A stretch of 64,000 nt of DNA from JAZDRH01 sp047470865 (GTDB lineage: Bacteria > Pseudomonadota > Gammaproteobacteria > Pseudomonadales > Pseudomonadaceae): contig NZ_JAZDRH010000007.1 in assembly GCF_047470865.1 (NCBI RefSeq), positions 62,001 to 126,000 on the forward strand. Direction: 5' to 3'. Every line of letters starts with the position of its first letter. Within the stretch, counting starts at the first letter, position 1. Position numbers and translations under genes: made by a program. Positions 34,730 to 44,264 of the stretch are shown here, piece by piece. The notes under the pieces are model-generated. The model was not told the DNA's origin. It did no database searches and worked only from the letters and a program-made list of their open reading frames with translations.

Positions 34730-37558
34730 CTAAGCGTAGTGACGTACCTCACCAGTGCCTTCGATATTATCAACACAGCGGTTACATAGCTCAGGATGAG
34801 CAGCGTTACTTCCTACATCCCCACGGTGGTGCCAGCAACGACCACACTTGGCATGGTTTGACTTGACAACCTGCAGGCGTAAATTGCTAAGTTCAGTCAA
34901 AGTTGCTGTCTCAGGCGCACTCGCTAACGGCGCTATTGTGGCCGCTGAGGTGATTAACACAAAACGCAATTCATCTTCTAAGCGAGCCAGTAATTGGGTT
35001 AAGGCTTCATCGGCATAAAGAGTCACTTCAGCTTGTAAATTTCCACCAATGGCTTTATTCGCACGTTGATTTTCTAGCTCTTTGTTTACGGCGGTTTTTA
35101 CTTGCATTAACTGCTCCCAGAATGCACGGTCAAAACGACTATTCGCATCCAGTTTAGCTAAGCCTTCGTACCATGTATTAAGCATGACTGACTCATTACG
35201 CTCACCTGGTAAAAACGCCCAAATTTCATCTGCAGTAAATGATAGAACTGGCGCAATCCAACGTACAAGTGCCTCGACAATGTGATACATCGCCGTTTGG
35301 CACGAACGACGCGCCAAACTGTCTACGCCTGTGGTGTACTGACGATCTTTAATAATGTCTAAGTAGAAACCACCTAGCTCTTGTACACAGAAGTTGTGCA
35401 CTTTTTGATATACATGGTGGAAGCGATATTCGGTATAAGCGCTTTGTAATTCTTCTTGCAAGCATGCAGCCGCATCAACTACCCAACGATCTAAATCTAG
35501 CATCTTATCGTTAGCCACAAGATCTTTCGCCGGATCAAAACCATTGAGGTTTGAGAGTAAAAAACGTGCTGTATTACGAATACGACGGTAAGCATCGGCA
35601 CTGCGTTGCAAAATAGTATCAGAAACTGCCATTTCACCTGAATAGTCAGTTGAGGATACCCAAAGACGTAGAATATCGGCGCCTAGTTTATCAATCACTT
35701 TTTGTGGTTCAATAATATTGCCCAGTGATTTTGACTGCTTACGCCCTTGCTCATCTACAGTAAAACCATGGGTTAGCAAGCTTTTATAAGGCGCATGCCC
35801 ATCAATGGCGCAGCCTGTTAGTAAAGAGGAATGGAACCAACCACGATGCTGGTCAGAACCTTCTAAGTACAGGTCAGCTACTGGACCTTGCTGATGCGCA
35901 ATAGGGTGTGATCCGCGTAATACATGCCAATGTGTAGTACCAGAGTCAAACCATACATCAAGTGTATCTGTTACTTTTTCGTATTGTTCCGCCTCTGCGC
36001 CAAGTAACTCGGCAGGATCTAGCTTAAACCAAGCCTCAATGCCTTCTAACTCTATGCGTTTGGCTACCTCTTCCATTAAGGCAACAGTATTTGGATGCAG
36101 CTCTCCTGTGGCACGGTGTAAGAAGAAAGGAATAGGAACGCCCCAGTTACGCTGACGAGAAATACACCAGTCTGGGCGATCAGCAATCATATTATGCAAA
36201 CGCGCCTTACCCCATGCAGGCGTGAAAGCCGTACTATCTACGCCTTCTAATGCGCGCTCACGTAAGGTTTTGCCTTGTGCTGGCTGCTTATCCATGCCAA
36301 CAAACCACTGCGCTGTAGCACGATAGATCAAAGGTGTTTTATGGCGCCAGCAATGCATATAGCTGTGGTTAATAGGCTGGTGTTTTAGTAAAGCGCCTAC
36401 TTCTTCAAGCTTAGCAACGATATTGGCGTTCGCTTTCCAAATAAACTGTCCACCAAAAAATTCAAGGCTATCCACATACACGCCATTACTTTGCACTGGG
36501 CTAATAATGTCATCATTGGTCATGCCATAGCGTTTACAGGTATAGAAGTCATCTTCACCATAAGCAGGCGCTGAGTGAACAATACCTGTACCTGAATCTA
36601 ACTCAACATATTCTGCAAGGTAGGCTGGAGATAAACGTGCATAAAATGGATGTTGGAAATTGATAAGCTCTAGCGCTTCACCTTTAGCACGAGCAACCAC
36701 CTTACCTTCTAAACCATAACGCTCTAGGTTAGTTTCAACCAAGGTTTCCGCTAAAATCAGATACTTATCACCTACATCAACCAGTGCATAATCTGCTTCT
36801 GGATGAATATTTAGGGCTTGGTTAGCCGGGATCGTCCAAGGGGTAGTTGTCCAGATAACAATTTGGACTGGTTTATCTAACTTAACAGCAAAGGCACTAG
36901 AAAGTTTTTCAACATCAACACAGCTAAAACCTACATCAATAGCATCTGATGTTTTGTTTTGATACTCAATTTCAGCTTCAGCTAAGGCTGAACCACAGTC
37001 AAAACACCAGTTAACCGGTTTTAAGCCTTTAAATACAAAACCACCTTCCACTAACTTTGCTAAAGCACGTACTTCACCTGCTTCATTGGCAAAGTTCATT
37101 GTTTTATATGGGTTATCCCACTCACCTAAGACGCCAAGACGAATAAAGCCCTGCATTTGCTCAGATATTTGCCCAGACGCATATTCACGGCATAGCCCAC
37201 GCACTTTATCTGCAGGTAAGTTTTTACCGTGTTGTACTTCTACTTTGTGCTCAATCGGCAGACCATGACAATCCCACCCAGGCACATAAGGTGCATCAAA
37301 ACCTGCAATCGTTTTGCTGCGAACAATAATATCTTTGAGAATTTTATTAAGCGCGTGACCTATATGAATTGCACCATTAGCGTAAGGAGGGCCATCGTGC
37401 AAAATAAAACGTGGGCGACCTTTTCCGATGTTACGCATTTTTTGGTACAGATTAATGCTGTCCCAATACTCAAGCATTTTAGGTTCACGGGTTGGAAGAC
37501 CCGCCTTCATCGGGAATGCCGTTTCCGGCAAATTCAGTGTCGCTTTATAGTCGGTCAT
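34730..37558 (-). CDS. ileS: Isoleucyl-tRNA synthetase
   Basis: A 942-residue class I synthetase. HIGH (65-68) in [21 protein letters not shown]; the KMSKS loop reads KQSKS ([10 protein letters not shown]); editing domain with [18 protein letters not shown]-terminal zinc finger with [13 protein letters not shown] and CNRCVDN. The open frame continues to 37636, but ATG 37558 starts [18 protein letters not shown], the family beginning, and the extension would overlap the ribF end. Operon ribF-ileS-lspA-fkpB-ispH. Confidence 0.98.
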   Translation of the reverse strand: MTDYKATLNLPETAFPMKAGLPTREPKMLEYWDSINLYQKMRNIGKGRPRFILHDGPPYANGAIHIGHALNKILKDIIVRSKTIAGFDAPYVPGWDCHGLPIEHKVEVQHGKNLPADKVRGLCREYASGQISEQMQGFIRLGVLGEWDNPYKTMNFANEAGEVRALAKLVEGGFVFKGLKPVNWCFDCGSALAEAEIEYQNKTSDAIDVGFSCVDVEKLSSAFAVKLDKPVQIVIWTTTPWTIPANQALNIHPEADYALVDVGDKYLILAETLVETNLERYGLEGKVVARAKGEALELINFQHPFYARLSPAYLAEYVELDSGTGIVHSAPAYGEDDFYTCKRYGMTNDDIISPVQSNGVYVDSLEFFGGQFIWKANANIVAKLEEVGALLKHQPINHSYMHCWRHKTPLIYRATAQWFVGMDKQPAQGKTLRERALEGVDSTAFTPAWGKARLHNMIADRPDWCISRQRNWGVPIPFFLHRATGELHPNTVALMEEVAKRIELEGIEAWFKLDPAELLGAEAEQYEKVTDTLDVWFDSGTTHWHVLRGSHPIAHQQGPVADLYLEGSDQHRGWFHSSLLTGCAIDGHAPYKSLLTHGFTVDEQGRKQSKSLGNIIEPQKVIDKLGADILRLWVSSTDYSGEMAVSDTILQRSADAYRRIRNTARFLLSNLNGFDPAKDLVANDKMLDLDRWVVDAAACLQEELQSAYTEYRFHHVYQKVHNFCVQELGGFYLDIIKDRQYTTGVDSLARRSCQTAMYHIVEALVRWIAPVLSFTADEIWAFLPGERNESVMLNTWYEGLAKLDANSRFDRAFWEQLMQVKTAVNKELENQRANKAIGGNLQAEVTLYADEALTQLLARLEDELRFVLITSAATIAPLASAPETATLTELSNLRLQVVKSNHAKCGRCWHHRGDVGSNAAHPELCNRCVDNIEGTGEVRHYA

Positions 37559-37580
37559 GTTTGTTCTCAAATCGCTTATA

Positions 37581-38522
37581 TCAAAGGGTGTGAAAATGCT
37601 GCCAATGATAGCGGCCATAGGCAATATCAGCGGCAATAGCTTCTTGCAATTCAGCTAAAGACGCAAAGCGCTTTTCATCACGGATTTTTTGCAAAAATTC
37701 TACATGTAAAGGCTGGCCGTATAAGTTGCCAGAAAAGTCCAATAAGTGCACCTCTAAGTGTGCCTTGCCATCGCTTTTAACGCTAGGACGTACACCTAAA
37801 TTAGCCACACCAGGAATCACCTTTCCATTAACCAGAGTAGCTTTAATTAAAAACACCCCACAAACTGGGGCTTTGTGCCGCTTTAATTGTACATTGGCTG
37901 TAGGTGCGTTAATTGTACGCCCTAACTGCTGCCCATAAAGAACACGCCCTGTAATACTATAGGGGCGCCCCAAAAGGCGCTGCGCCAAGGCAAAATCAGA
38001 CTGCGCCAAGGCATCTCGTACACGCGTACTACTGACGCGTACACCATCTAATTCAATAGTGCCTGTTGGTTCAACCGTAAAACCAAAACACTCACCTTGT
38101 TGTTGTAAGAAAGCAAAATCACCAGATCTATCACAGCCAAAACGGAAGTCATCACCAATTTGTAAGTGTTTGACATGCAAGCCCTGTACTAAAATTTGTT
38201 GTACAAAATCATCCGCACTTAGCTGACGCAGACGCTTATTAAAATGAAGACAGAGCACATAATCAATGCCTGCTTGCTGTAATAGTTCTAACTTTTCACG
38301 TAAACGTGTTAATCGTATAGGCGCTGTTTCAGGATTAAAAAATTCACGCGGTTGCGGTTCAAAAATAATCACACAGGTAGGTAGATTAAGTAGTGCAGCA
38401 CTTTCTTTAAGGCGTAACAAAATAGCCTGATGGCCAATATGAAGGCCATCAAAGTTACCTATGGTTGCTACACACTCATGATGGAAGTTGTGTAAATTTT
38501 GTAATCCACGGATCAGCTGCAT
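37581..38522 (-). CDS. ribF: Bifunctional riboflavin kinase/FAD synthetase RibF
   Basis: A 313-residue enzyme making FMN and FAD. The N-terminal FAD synthetase part shows [28 protein letters not shown] and [12 protein letters not shown]; the C-terminal flavokinase part (about 185-305) has [13 protein letters not shown] and [12 protein letters not shown]. Precedes ileS by 22 bases. Confidence 0.97.
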   Translation of the reverse strand: MQLIRGLQNLHNFHHECVATIGNFDGLHIGHQAILLRLKESAALLNLPTCVIIFEPQPREFFNPETAPIRLTRLREKLELLQQAGIDYVLCLHFNKRLRQLSADDFVQQILVQGLHVKHLQIGDDFRFGCDRSGDFAFLQQQGECFGFTVEPTGTIELDGVRVSSTRVRDALAQSDFALAQRLLGRPYSITGRVLYGQQLGRTINAPTANVQLKRHKAPVCGVFLIKATLVNGKVIPGVANLGVRPSVKSDGKAHLEVHLLDFSGNLYGQPLHVEFLQKIRDEKRFASLAELQEAIAADIAYGRYHWQHFHTL

Positions 38523-38593
38523 AACGACTGCACTTACTTACAAAAGACTCTGATTATAACCACAGCAGGTTAATTTGTTCACGCTTAAAGTGT

Positions 38594-40147
38594 TTAACGG
38601 CGTAAATGGCGTAAACGAACTCCTGTTATTGCAAGCCCTACGACGAAACTAAAAATTCCGCCGACCACTAAAATAGCTATTTCCCAAGCACGCTTATCCC
38701 ATGACCAGCGTAGCCAAAGTTCAGTAGGCTGATTATACCAAAGCACAAAGGCGACCATTAACCCACAGCCTACCAACAACTGTAGAAGGAATTTTATCCA
38801 GCCTTTTTGTGCTTTATAAACGCCAGCCCGCTGCAAGCCTAAAAGTAATAACCCAGCATTAAACACAGAGGATAATGAAGTAGCAAAAGCTAAACCCACA
38901 TGTTTCCAGTGCCAAATTAAAATCAGGTTAAACAGCATATTCGCTACCATACAAAACACGGCAATTTTGACTGGCGTTTTTAAATCCTGCCGAGCAAAGT
39001 AACCTGGGGCTAGTACTTTAATCAGCATAAAGGTCAACACGCCTAACGAATAAGCTTGCAATGCTAGAGCCGCTTGGTGCACGTCGGCATCGGTCATTTT
39101 GCCATAGTGATAAAGCGTAGCTAATAACGGCTCCGCTAAGATACCCAAAGCTAAGGCTGCTGGCACACCTACTAATAAAACCATGCGCAACGCCCAGTCA
39201 ATAGTGCTGGCAAACTCCTCTACATTCTCTTTTGTATGCTGCCGCGATAACGCTGGCAAAATAACGGTACCAATCGCAATACCAAAGGCACCTAACGGCA
39301 GTTCAGATAAACGATCAGCATAATACAACCAAGACACGCTGCCGTTTTCCAAAAATGAAGCTAACACTGTATCCAGTAACAAGTTCACCTGACTTACGGA
39401 CACAGCAAATAATGCCGGCAACATGAGCATCAAAATACGTCTAACACCTTCGTCTTTACGTACTAGCCGAGGAATAGGCAGTAATTTTAACTGCATTAAA
39501 AATGGCATTTGAAAAATAAGCTGCACAATACCTGCAATAAAAACGCCCCATCCTAAAGCCATAACTGGCTGGTCAAAATAAGGCGTTAAAAATAACACCG
39601 ATAAAATCATGCAGAGATTGAGCAAGACAGGAGTAAAAGCAGGTGCTGCAAAACGGCCATAACTATTTAAAATACCACCACAAAAAGCGGTTAGAGAGAT
39701 CAGCATTAAATAGGGAAAAGTGATACGTAAAAGGTCGCCAGCAAGCGCCATTTTAGCTGGATCATCTTTAAAACCTGGAGCAAACAGCATCATGATATAA
39801 GGCGCAAAAACAATTCCGAGCATTGTCAAAATAGTCAGCACAAAGCTTAAGGTGCCAGCTGTTCGATCAACTAATTGCTTTACCTCTGCCAGACTGCGTT
39901 TAGTTCTATATTCAGAAAGCACAGGCACAAATGCTTGGGCAAAAGCCCCTTCAGCAAACAGCCTACGTAAAAAATTAGGAATTTTAAAGGCGACAAAAAA
40001 AGCATCCGCCGCCGCACTAGAACCAAAAAAATTGGCAATCACTACATCACGCACCATACCCAACACGCGTGATAATAATGTCATTACACTCACCACTATG
40101 CCTGAGCGCAACAAACCTGATTCTTTTTTAGCAATTACTTCAGCCAT
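38594..40147 (-). CDS. murJ: Lipid II flippase MurJ
   Basis: A 517-residue MOP-superfamily membrane protein with 14 spans; moves lipid II across the inner membrane for peptidoglycan synthesis. VSVMTLLSRVLGMVRDVVIANFFG at the start, SAAADAFFVAFKIPNFLRRLFAEGAFAQAFVPVL and SWLYYADRLSELPLGAFGIAIGTVILP are typical. The frame is open to 40171, but ATG 40147 is preceded by AAGGGGG. Divergent from rpsT, the Pseudomonas order. Confidence 0.97.
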   Translation of the reverse strand: MAEVIAKKESGLLRSGIVVSVMTLLSRVLGMVRDVVIANFFGSSAAADAFFVAFKIPNFLRRLFAEGAFAQAFVPVLSEYRTKRSLAEVKQLVDRTAGTLSFVLTILTMLGIVFAPYIMMLFAPGFKDDPAKMALAGDLLRITFPYLMLISLTAFCGGILNSYGRFAAPAFTPVLLNLCMILSVLFLTPYFDQPVMALGWGVFIAGIVQLIFQMPFLMQLKLLPIPRLVRKDEGVRRILMLMLPALFAVSVSQVNLLLDTVLASFLENGSVSWLYYADRLSELPLGAFGIAIGTVILPALSRQHTKENVEEFASTIDWALRMVLLVGVPAALALGILAEPLLATLYHYGKMTDADVHQAALALQAYSLGVLTFMLIKVLAPGYFARQDLKTPVKIAVFCMVANMLFNLILIWHWKHVGLAFATSLSSVFNAGLLLLGLQRAGVYKAQKGWIKFLLQLLVGCGLMVAFVLWYNQPTELWLRWSWDKRAWEIAILVVGGIFSFVVGLAITGVRLRHLRR

Positions 40148-40333
40148 TTTGCCCCCTTTTGGCTCAAGCACCCAAGTTTAGTCTGATGTGCTTATAGATG
40201 CTAGATAAGAAGATGCAGCAAATGAATTGTTACGCAATTCCACTTTATTTAGCCTAAGAGGTGCTGTGAATGAAAATTTCAGGTACACTTAGCGCGGTTG
40301 GTCGTAATCTGATGTGCAGTATTAGGTTTTAGC

Positions 40334-40361
40334 TTGACATCAAGCATCATTGCGGTATGAT
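40334..40361 (+). promoter_or_regulatory. Sigma-70 promoter of rpsT
   Basis: TTGACA at 40334-40339, 16-base spacer, TATGAT at 40356-40361; leaves an about 45-base leader ending in GAGGAG before the GTG start. Confidence 0.8.
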
Positions 40362-40411
40362 TCGCGACCTATTTTATTTCTTTTATTCAGAAGTTTTCGA
40401 GGAGTTCGACG

Positions 40412-40684
40412 GTGGCCAACAGCCCTTCCGCCAAGAAACGCGCTAAACAGGCTGAGAAGCGTCGCAGCCATAACGGTAGCCTACGCTCAATGGTGCGCAC
40501 CCACATCAAGAATGTGGTAAAAGCCATCGAAGCCAAAGATTTGGAAAAAGCTCAAGCAGCATACGTACTGGCAGTACCAGTAATTGATCGTATGGCTGAC
40601 AAAGGCATCATCCATAAAAACAAAGCAGCTCGTCATAAGAGCCGCCTGAACGAGCATTTAAAAGCTCTTCAAGCTGCTGCTTAA
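40412..40684 (+). CDS. rpsT: Ribosomal protein S20
   Basis: A 90-residue basic protein of the 30S subunit ([20 protein letters not shown] start, [14 protein letters not shown] near the end). The start is GTG, behind GAGGAG. E. coli rpsT also uses a non-ATG start (TTG), which there is part of feedback control; the GTG here may have the same meaning. Confidence 0.98.
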   Translation: MANSPSAKKRAKQAEKRRSHNGSLRSMVRTHIKNVVKAIEAKDLEKAQAAYVLAVPVIDRMADKGIIHKNKAARHKSRLNEHLKALQAAA

Positions 40685-40696
40685 TTGATCTGCTAC

Positions 40697-40724
40697 TAAA
40701 AAACCGGCTTATGCCGGTTTTTTA
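40697..40724 (+). terminator. Terminator after rpsT
   Basis: AAAAAACCGGC / GCCGGTTTTTT stem with a TTAT loop, 13 bases past the stop. Confidence 0.92.
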
Positions 40725-40740
40725 GTATCTGTAAAACAGT

Positions 40741-40766
40741 AAAAGCCTATTCTATTGAATAGGCTT
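40741..40766 (-). terminator. Terminator overlapping the 3' end of the LplT-PlsC gene
   Basis: Stem AAAAGCCTATTC / GAATAGGCTTTT; the minus-strand stop codon (40752-40754) lies inside the hairpin loop side. Confidence 0.8.
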
Positions 40767-42707
40767 TTCTGTTTCAGAGTTAGATGACTGAACATCCAAT
40801 ACAGACTTAACCCCTAATGCGCGAATCTTTTCATACAAGATATCCATAGTAATATCCTTACTATTAATAGGCTCATCTACTTTTAAAATAACACGCGACC
40901 AAAAACCACGACGAAACGGCGTTTTCATGGCTGGCCCATCAATACGACTAAAATAAGAGCCCCATAAATTTAATAATGCCATTGGCACTACTGGTACAGA
41001 CTTACCCTCTTCATGAACTTGGTTCAGAATTTTCATTAAACCACCTTTAAACTCATGCATCAGGCCATCTCGAGTAATAGCGCCCTCTGGGAAAATAGCT
41101 AAAATATCGCCATCGCGTAATACCTGGGCAGCTTTAATAAAGGCTTCTTCGTAAATTTTTGGATCTTCTTTTTGTGGCGCTATAGGTATCGCCTTACCTG
41201 CACGAAACACAGCACCTAATACCTTAGACTGAAAAACCCTGTGATCCATCAAAAAGTAAACTGGGCGCGGGCTAGCGGCAAGTAATAACACTGCATCAAT
41301 AAAGCTCACATGGTTGCAGGTTAGCACTACTGCGCCTTGGCTTGGGATACGCTCTCTATCGCGCACATCAAAGCGATATACCAATGCTGTTAACACCCAA
41401 GCCACTAAGCGCCAAAAATACTCTGGCACTAATAAGAAGATATAGGTTGTGACTAATAAATTAAGCAATCCTATTACTAAAAAAATCTGAGCGGCATTCA
41501 AGCCCAGCGTACTAAACAACATCACTAAAATAGCGCTAACCACCATAAATAACGCATTTAAAATATTATTTGCACCTATAATACGCGCGCGATATTCAGG
41601 TTCTGAGCGCTGCTGAATAAGTGCATACATGGGTACACTATATAATCCTGCAAACAAGCTAATGAAGCCTAAATCCAAGATAACTCGCCAGTAGTCACCA
41701 CTCCAAAAGAACTGATAAGCAACTAAAGAACTCTCGCCAAGATTGGGTAGGTTTTGACTAGCAAAATAAAAATCAACACAAAAAATCGTAATACCTAATG
41801 CACCAATGGGCACTAACCCCACTTCAACTTGCTTACGACTAAGAACCTCACAAAGTAATGAGCCAACGCCAATACCAACAGAAAACACTCCTAACAGAGC
41901 TAAGGTTACTGACGGCATTCCTTGCAACGCACTCTGAGCATATTCTGGGAATAAACTTAAAAAAGCAGCACCTAAAAACCACATCCAGCTAATACCTAGC
42001 ATAGAGTGAAAAATTGCTGGGGTTTGACGAGCAAACTTTAAATTGCGCCAAGTTTCAGAAAAAGGATTTAAATTAATTTTCAGCTGAGGGTTTAGTGCCT
42101 GCTGGCCAGGTACGAACTGCACGGCAATACGTCCTAAAATAGCGAGTAATAAACAAATACCTGCAACCCAAGTACCGCCTATTTCTGGAATCTCTATAAA
42201 ACTACCACCAACAATCTGCCCTAATAAAATGGCAATAAAAGTACCTGACTCAACAACCGCATTACCGCCAAGTAACTCTCTATCGCTCAAAGCTTCTGGC
42301 AGATAGGCATATTTGACGGGACCAAATAAGGTTGACTGCAAGCCCATAAAGAATGTGCAAACAAGTAATAACACCGGATCAGCCAAATAAAAACCAACCG
42401 CCCCCACTGCCATAACTAAGATTTCCATATTTTTTATATGGCGCATCATCCAAGCTTTATCGTACTTATCACTTAGCTGGCCAGAAGTGGCTGAAAAAAG
42501 GAAAAACGGAAGGATAAACACACCACCAATTAAAGCCGAAGCGGAGGTGGCAGATAAGCCAAATAATGAAATTTGATAGGTTGCCATAATGATGAAGGCA
42601 AACTTCATAACATTATCATTAGCAGCCCCTAAAAACTGCGTCCAAAAAAACGGGGCAAATCGACGTTTAACTAACAAGCTAAACTGGTTAGAGCCTTGAT
42701 CTGACAT
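40752..42707 (-). CDS. MFS lysophospholipid transporter fused to PlsC acyltransferase
   Basis: A 651-residue two-domain protein. Residues 1-430: twelve-span MFS domain of the LplT type (GAANDNVMKFAFIIMATYQ, GQLSDKYDKAWMMRHIKN). Residues 440-640: PlsC acyltransferase with NHVSFIDAVLLLAA (HX4D), the FPEGAITRDG motif and FKGGLMKIL. It would import and re-acylate lysophospholipids. Many relatives carry a third, acyl-ACP synthetase domain as in Aas; here the protein ends after PlsC. A perfect palindrome lies 13 bases before the start codon. Confidence 0.88.
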   Translation of the reverse strand: MSDQGSNQFSLLVKRRFAPFFWTQFLGAANDNVMKFAFIIMATYQISLFGLSATSASALIGGVFILPFFLFSATSGQLSDKYDKAWMMRHIKNMEILVMAVGAVGFYLADPVLLLVCTFFMGLQSTLFGPVKYAYLPEALSDRELLGGNAVVESGTFIAILLGQIVGGSFIEIPEIGGTWVAGICLLLAILGRIAVQFVPGQQALNPQLKINLNPFSETWRNLKFARQTPAIFHSMLGISWMWFLGAAFLSLFPEYAQSALQGMPSVTLALLGVFSVGIGVGSLLCEVLSRKQVEVGLVPIGALGITIFCVDFYFASQNLPNLGESSLVAYQFFWSGDYWRVILDLGFISLFAGLYSVPMYALIQQRSEPEYRARIIGANNILNALFMVVSAILVMLFSTLGLNAAQIFLVIGLLNLLVTTYIFLLVPEYFWRLVAWVLTALVYRFDVRDRERIPSQGAVVLTCNHVSFIDAVLLLAASPRPVYFLMDHRVFQSKVLGAVFRAGKAIPIAPQKEDPKIYEEAFIKAAQVLRDGDILAIFPEGAITRDGLMHEFKGGLMKILNQVHEEGKSVPVVPMALLNLWGSYFSRIDGPAMKTPFRRGFWSRVILKVDEPINSKDITMDILYEKIRALGVKSVLDVQSSNSETEKPIQ

Positions 42708-42719
42708 ATAAATCCCTTA

Positions 42720-42737
42720 ATTACTATGATTAGTAAT
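42720..42737. promoter_or_regulatory. Palindrome upstream of the LplT-PlsC gene
   Basis: Perfect inverted repeat ATTACTA-TGAT-TAGTAAT, 13 bases before the start codon; could be an operator or a 5' mRNA hairpin. No regulator assigned. Confidence 0.4.
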
Positions 42738-42940
42738 AACACCTGATGTCATTACCAATGGCTTTATGGTTACAGTCTATCACCACTCTTTTTAGCCTCT
42801 CACCTTAAAAACAGCTTCACTTGATGCCATAAACTTTAACAATGACTAGCTAAGAACTACAGTTTTCATACTAAACCTAGTCCGTTTTTAACACTAGTCA
42901 CAGTACTAATAGGCTCAATATTACATGATGTAATACTCAT

Positions 42941-43396
42941 TTATGGCACTCGACGTAAAGCCCGTACTCCATAATAAAGAGCAATACTTACACTCAATAA
43001 AAACAACCATAATGAATAGGCGGTGATGTAGTCAAAGAGTAGAATTTTATAGGTTGGTAGTGCCTGTGGCAGTTGTTTTTGTTGCTGTAAATAAGCAATT
43101 TGCTCGCCCGTTAGGGGCAAATAACTAGTGTTACCATAAGGATTAAGAAGTACGTACCCTTTATCAGTCAATCCTAAACCTAAAAAAAACCATTGCTTAG
43201 TTAGATGAAAGCCCAAAACATAATCAACACCCTGATAGTGAACAAAAGTTCTGGGCTCAACAGGATGCAACACGTCCGACTCGCCAAACAAAAATGGCAT
43301 AGAACGCACTGTTTTAGCTTGCGCTATAAAACTAATACTCGAACAGGTAATACAACAAATAATAATTAGAAATGCTCTTAAGCTCATAAAAGGCAT
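42941..43396 (-). CDS. Small membrane-anchored secreted protein, paralogue of its neighbour
   Basis: About 151 residues from ATG 43396 (ATG 43387 also possible; the open frame reaches a TTG at 43438). N-terminal signal peptide (ITCSSISFIAQA-KT), a periplasmic part of about 80 residues and one C-terminal membrane helix (ITAYSLWLFLLSVSIALYYGV) with a basic end. Shares PFLFGESDVLHPVE, LGFHLTKQWFFLGLGLTDKGYVLL and the LPTYK..-DYI-.YSLWL end with the next gene, so they are tandem duplicates. No known family. Confidence 0.7.
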   Translation of the reverse strand: MPFMSLRAFLIIICCITCSSISFIAQAKTVRSMPFLFGESDVLHPVEPRTFVHYQGVDYVLGFHLTKQWFFLGLGLTDKGYVLLNPYGNTSYLPLTGEQIAYLQQQKQLPQALPTYKILLFDYITAYSLWLFLLSVSIALYYGVRALRRVP

Positions 43397-43502
43397 CTTG
43401 CATAAATCAGATTGCAAAGTAAGACGAGCGAAAAGCAATTAAGCCACATAGGACACTAAAACTGGCAGCACAACTGTCCCAGCTATACTGCCAGCAGAAA
43501 CA

Positions 43503-43943
43503 CTAAGCCGCGACCTCTTCCTCTTCTTTCTTAGAGAAAATACCTTTTAGCACAAAAAAGCCTAGAACTAACAATGCAATCCATAAGGAAAAACCTTTTA
43601 AATATTCCAAGGTTGGTACGCTATAGCTAGGCAGAGTTTGGGGCAGCAAATCATCAGCTTGCAAATCTTTTACTAAGCCAGCATCTAGAAAAATATAGGT
43701 ATTCTTGTTGTGCTTATCAATCAGAATATAGCCTTTATCCTGAGCATATAAGCCAAAAATAAACCACTTGGTATAAACCCTAAAACCTAGTTGATATTCG
43801 TCTCGACCTACTTTAATAGGCGCTACTTCTTCAATAGGATAAAGCTCATCACTTTCACCAAAAAATACAGGAATACCAGCATAACTGTGGCTACTAAATA
43901 GCAAAGCAAACATAATTAAGCACGCAGAGTAGATTTTTTTCAT
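43503..43943 (-). CDS. Small membrane-anchored secreted protein, paralogue of its neighbour
   Basis: A 146-residue protein: signal peptide to about residue 22 (HSYA-GI), a periplasmic part with PVFFGESDELYPIEEV and LGFRVYTKWFIFGLYAQDKGYILI, and a C-terminal membrane helix (GFSLWIALLVLGFFVLKGIF) ending in KKEEEEVAA inside the cell. It resembles the gene 60 bases downstream in motif order and topology while the rest has diverged. Function unknown; an envelope sensor or assembly factor is conceivable. Confidence 0.75.
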   Translation of the reverse strand: MKKIYSACLIMFALLFSSHSYAGIPVFFGESDELYPIEEVAPIKVGRDEYQLGFRVYTKWFIFGLYAQDKGYILIDKHNKNTYIFLDAGLVKDLQADDLLPQTLPSYSVPTLEYLKGFSLWIALLVLGFFVLKGIFSKKEEEEVAA

Positions 43944-44264
43944 ACATTGTCTCTAAAGTTAGTTTTTAGTTGGGGCAGCAACTTGCATAACGCAACGCAT
44001 TCAATGTCATGTTGTTAGCGCTATTGAGTAATTTCTTAGCGCAACAAGTACGGGCAATAAAGACTTTGTTTTACATGAACACAAGCAAGAATAACTCTTG
44101 AAAAAGCAGAACAAGCAAAAGCAGAATAGTATTTACAGCAACGCATCATGACCATTCTATAGACAATAGATAAAATATTTTGTCACATATAATTAAATCT
44201 TTTAGCAAAAAAAATCCTGCAAAGCCAAAGCATTGCAGGATTTTAAATTACTCAATATCGCGAT
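43944..44264. other. Intergenic region between the small membrane protein and thrC
   Basis: A 321-base stretch. It ends with the thrC terminator; the left part must carry the promoter of the small membrane protein genes, though I cannot fix -35/-10 elements. The middle has AAGCAGAA and CAAGCAAAAGCAG repeats near 44105-44130 without coding potential. Confidence 0.5.
44207..44246 (-). terminator. Terminator after thrC
   Basis: Stem AATCCTGCA / TGCAGGATT with a 12-base loop, followed on the minus strand by eight T residues. Confidence 0.88.

Noticed and set aside
34730..37636. Start of ileS at 37636
   Set aside because: Would overlap the ribF 3' end and add 26 residues absent from the family; ATG 37558 is used.
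42921..42933. Palindrome TTACAT-G-ATGTAA as a terminator or operator
   Set aside because: Short, AT-only ends, downstream of the gene, no T-run; likely chance.
44090..44135. AAGCAGAACAAGCAAAAGCAG repeats as a CrcZ-like Hfq-binding RNA
   Set aside because: The AAnAAnAA motif is not kept in series, and there is no sigma-54 promoter or following terminator in the right direction.
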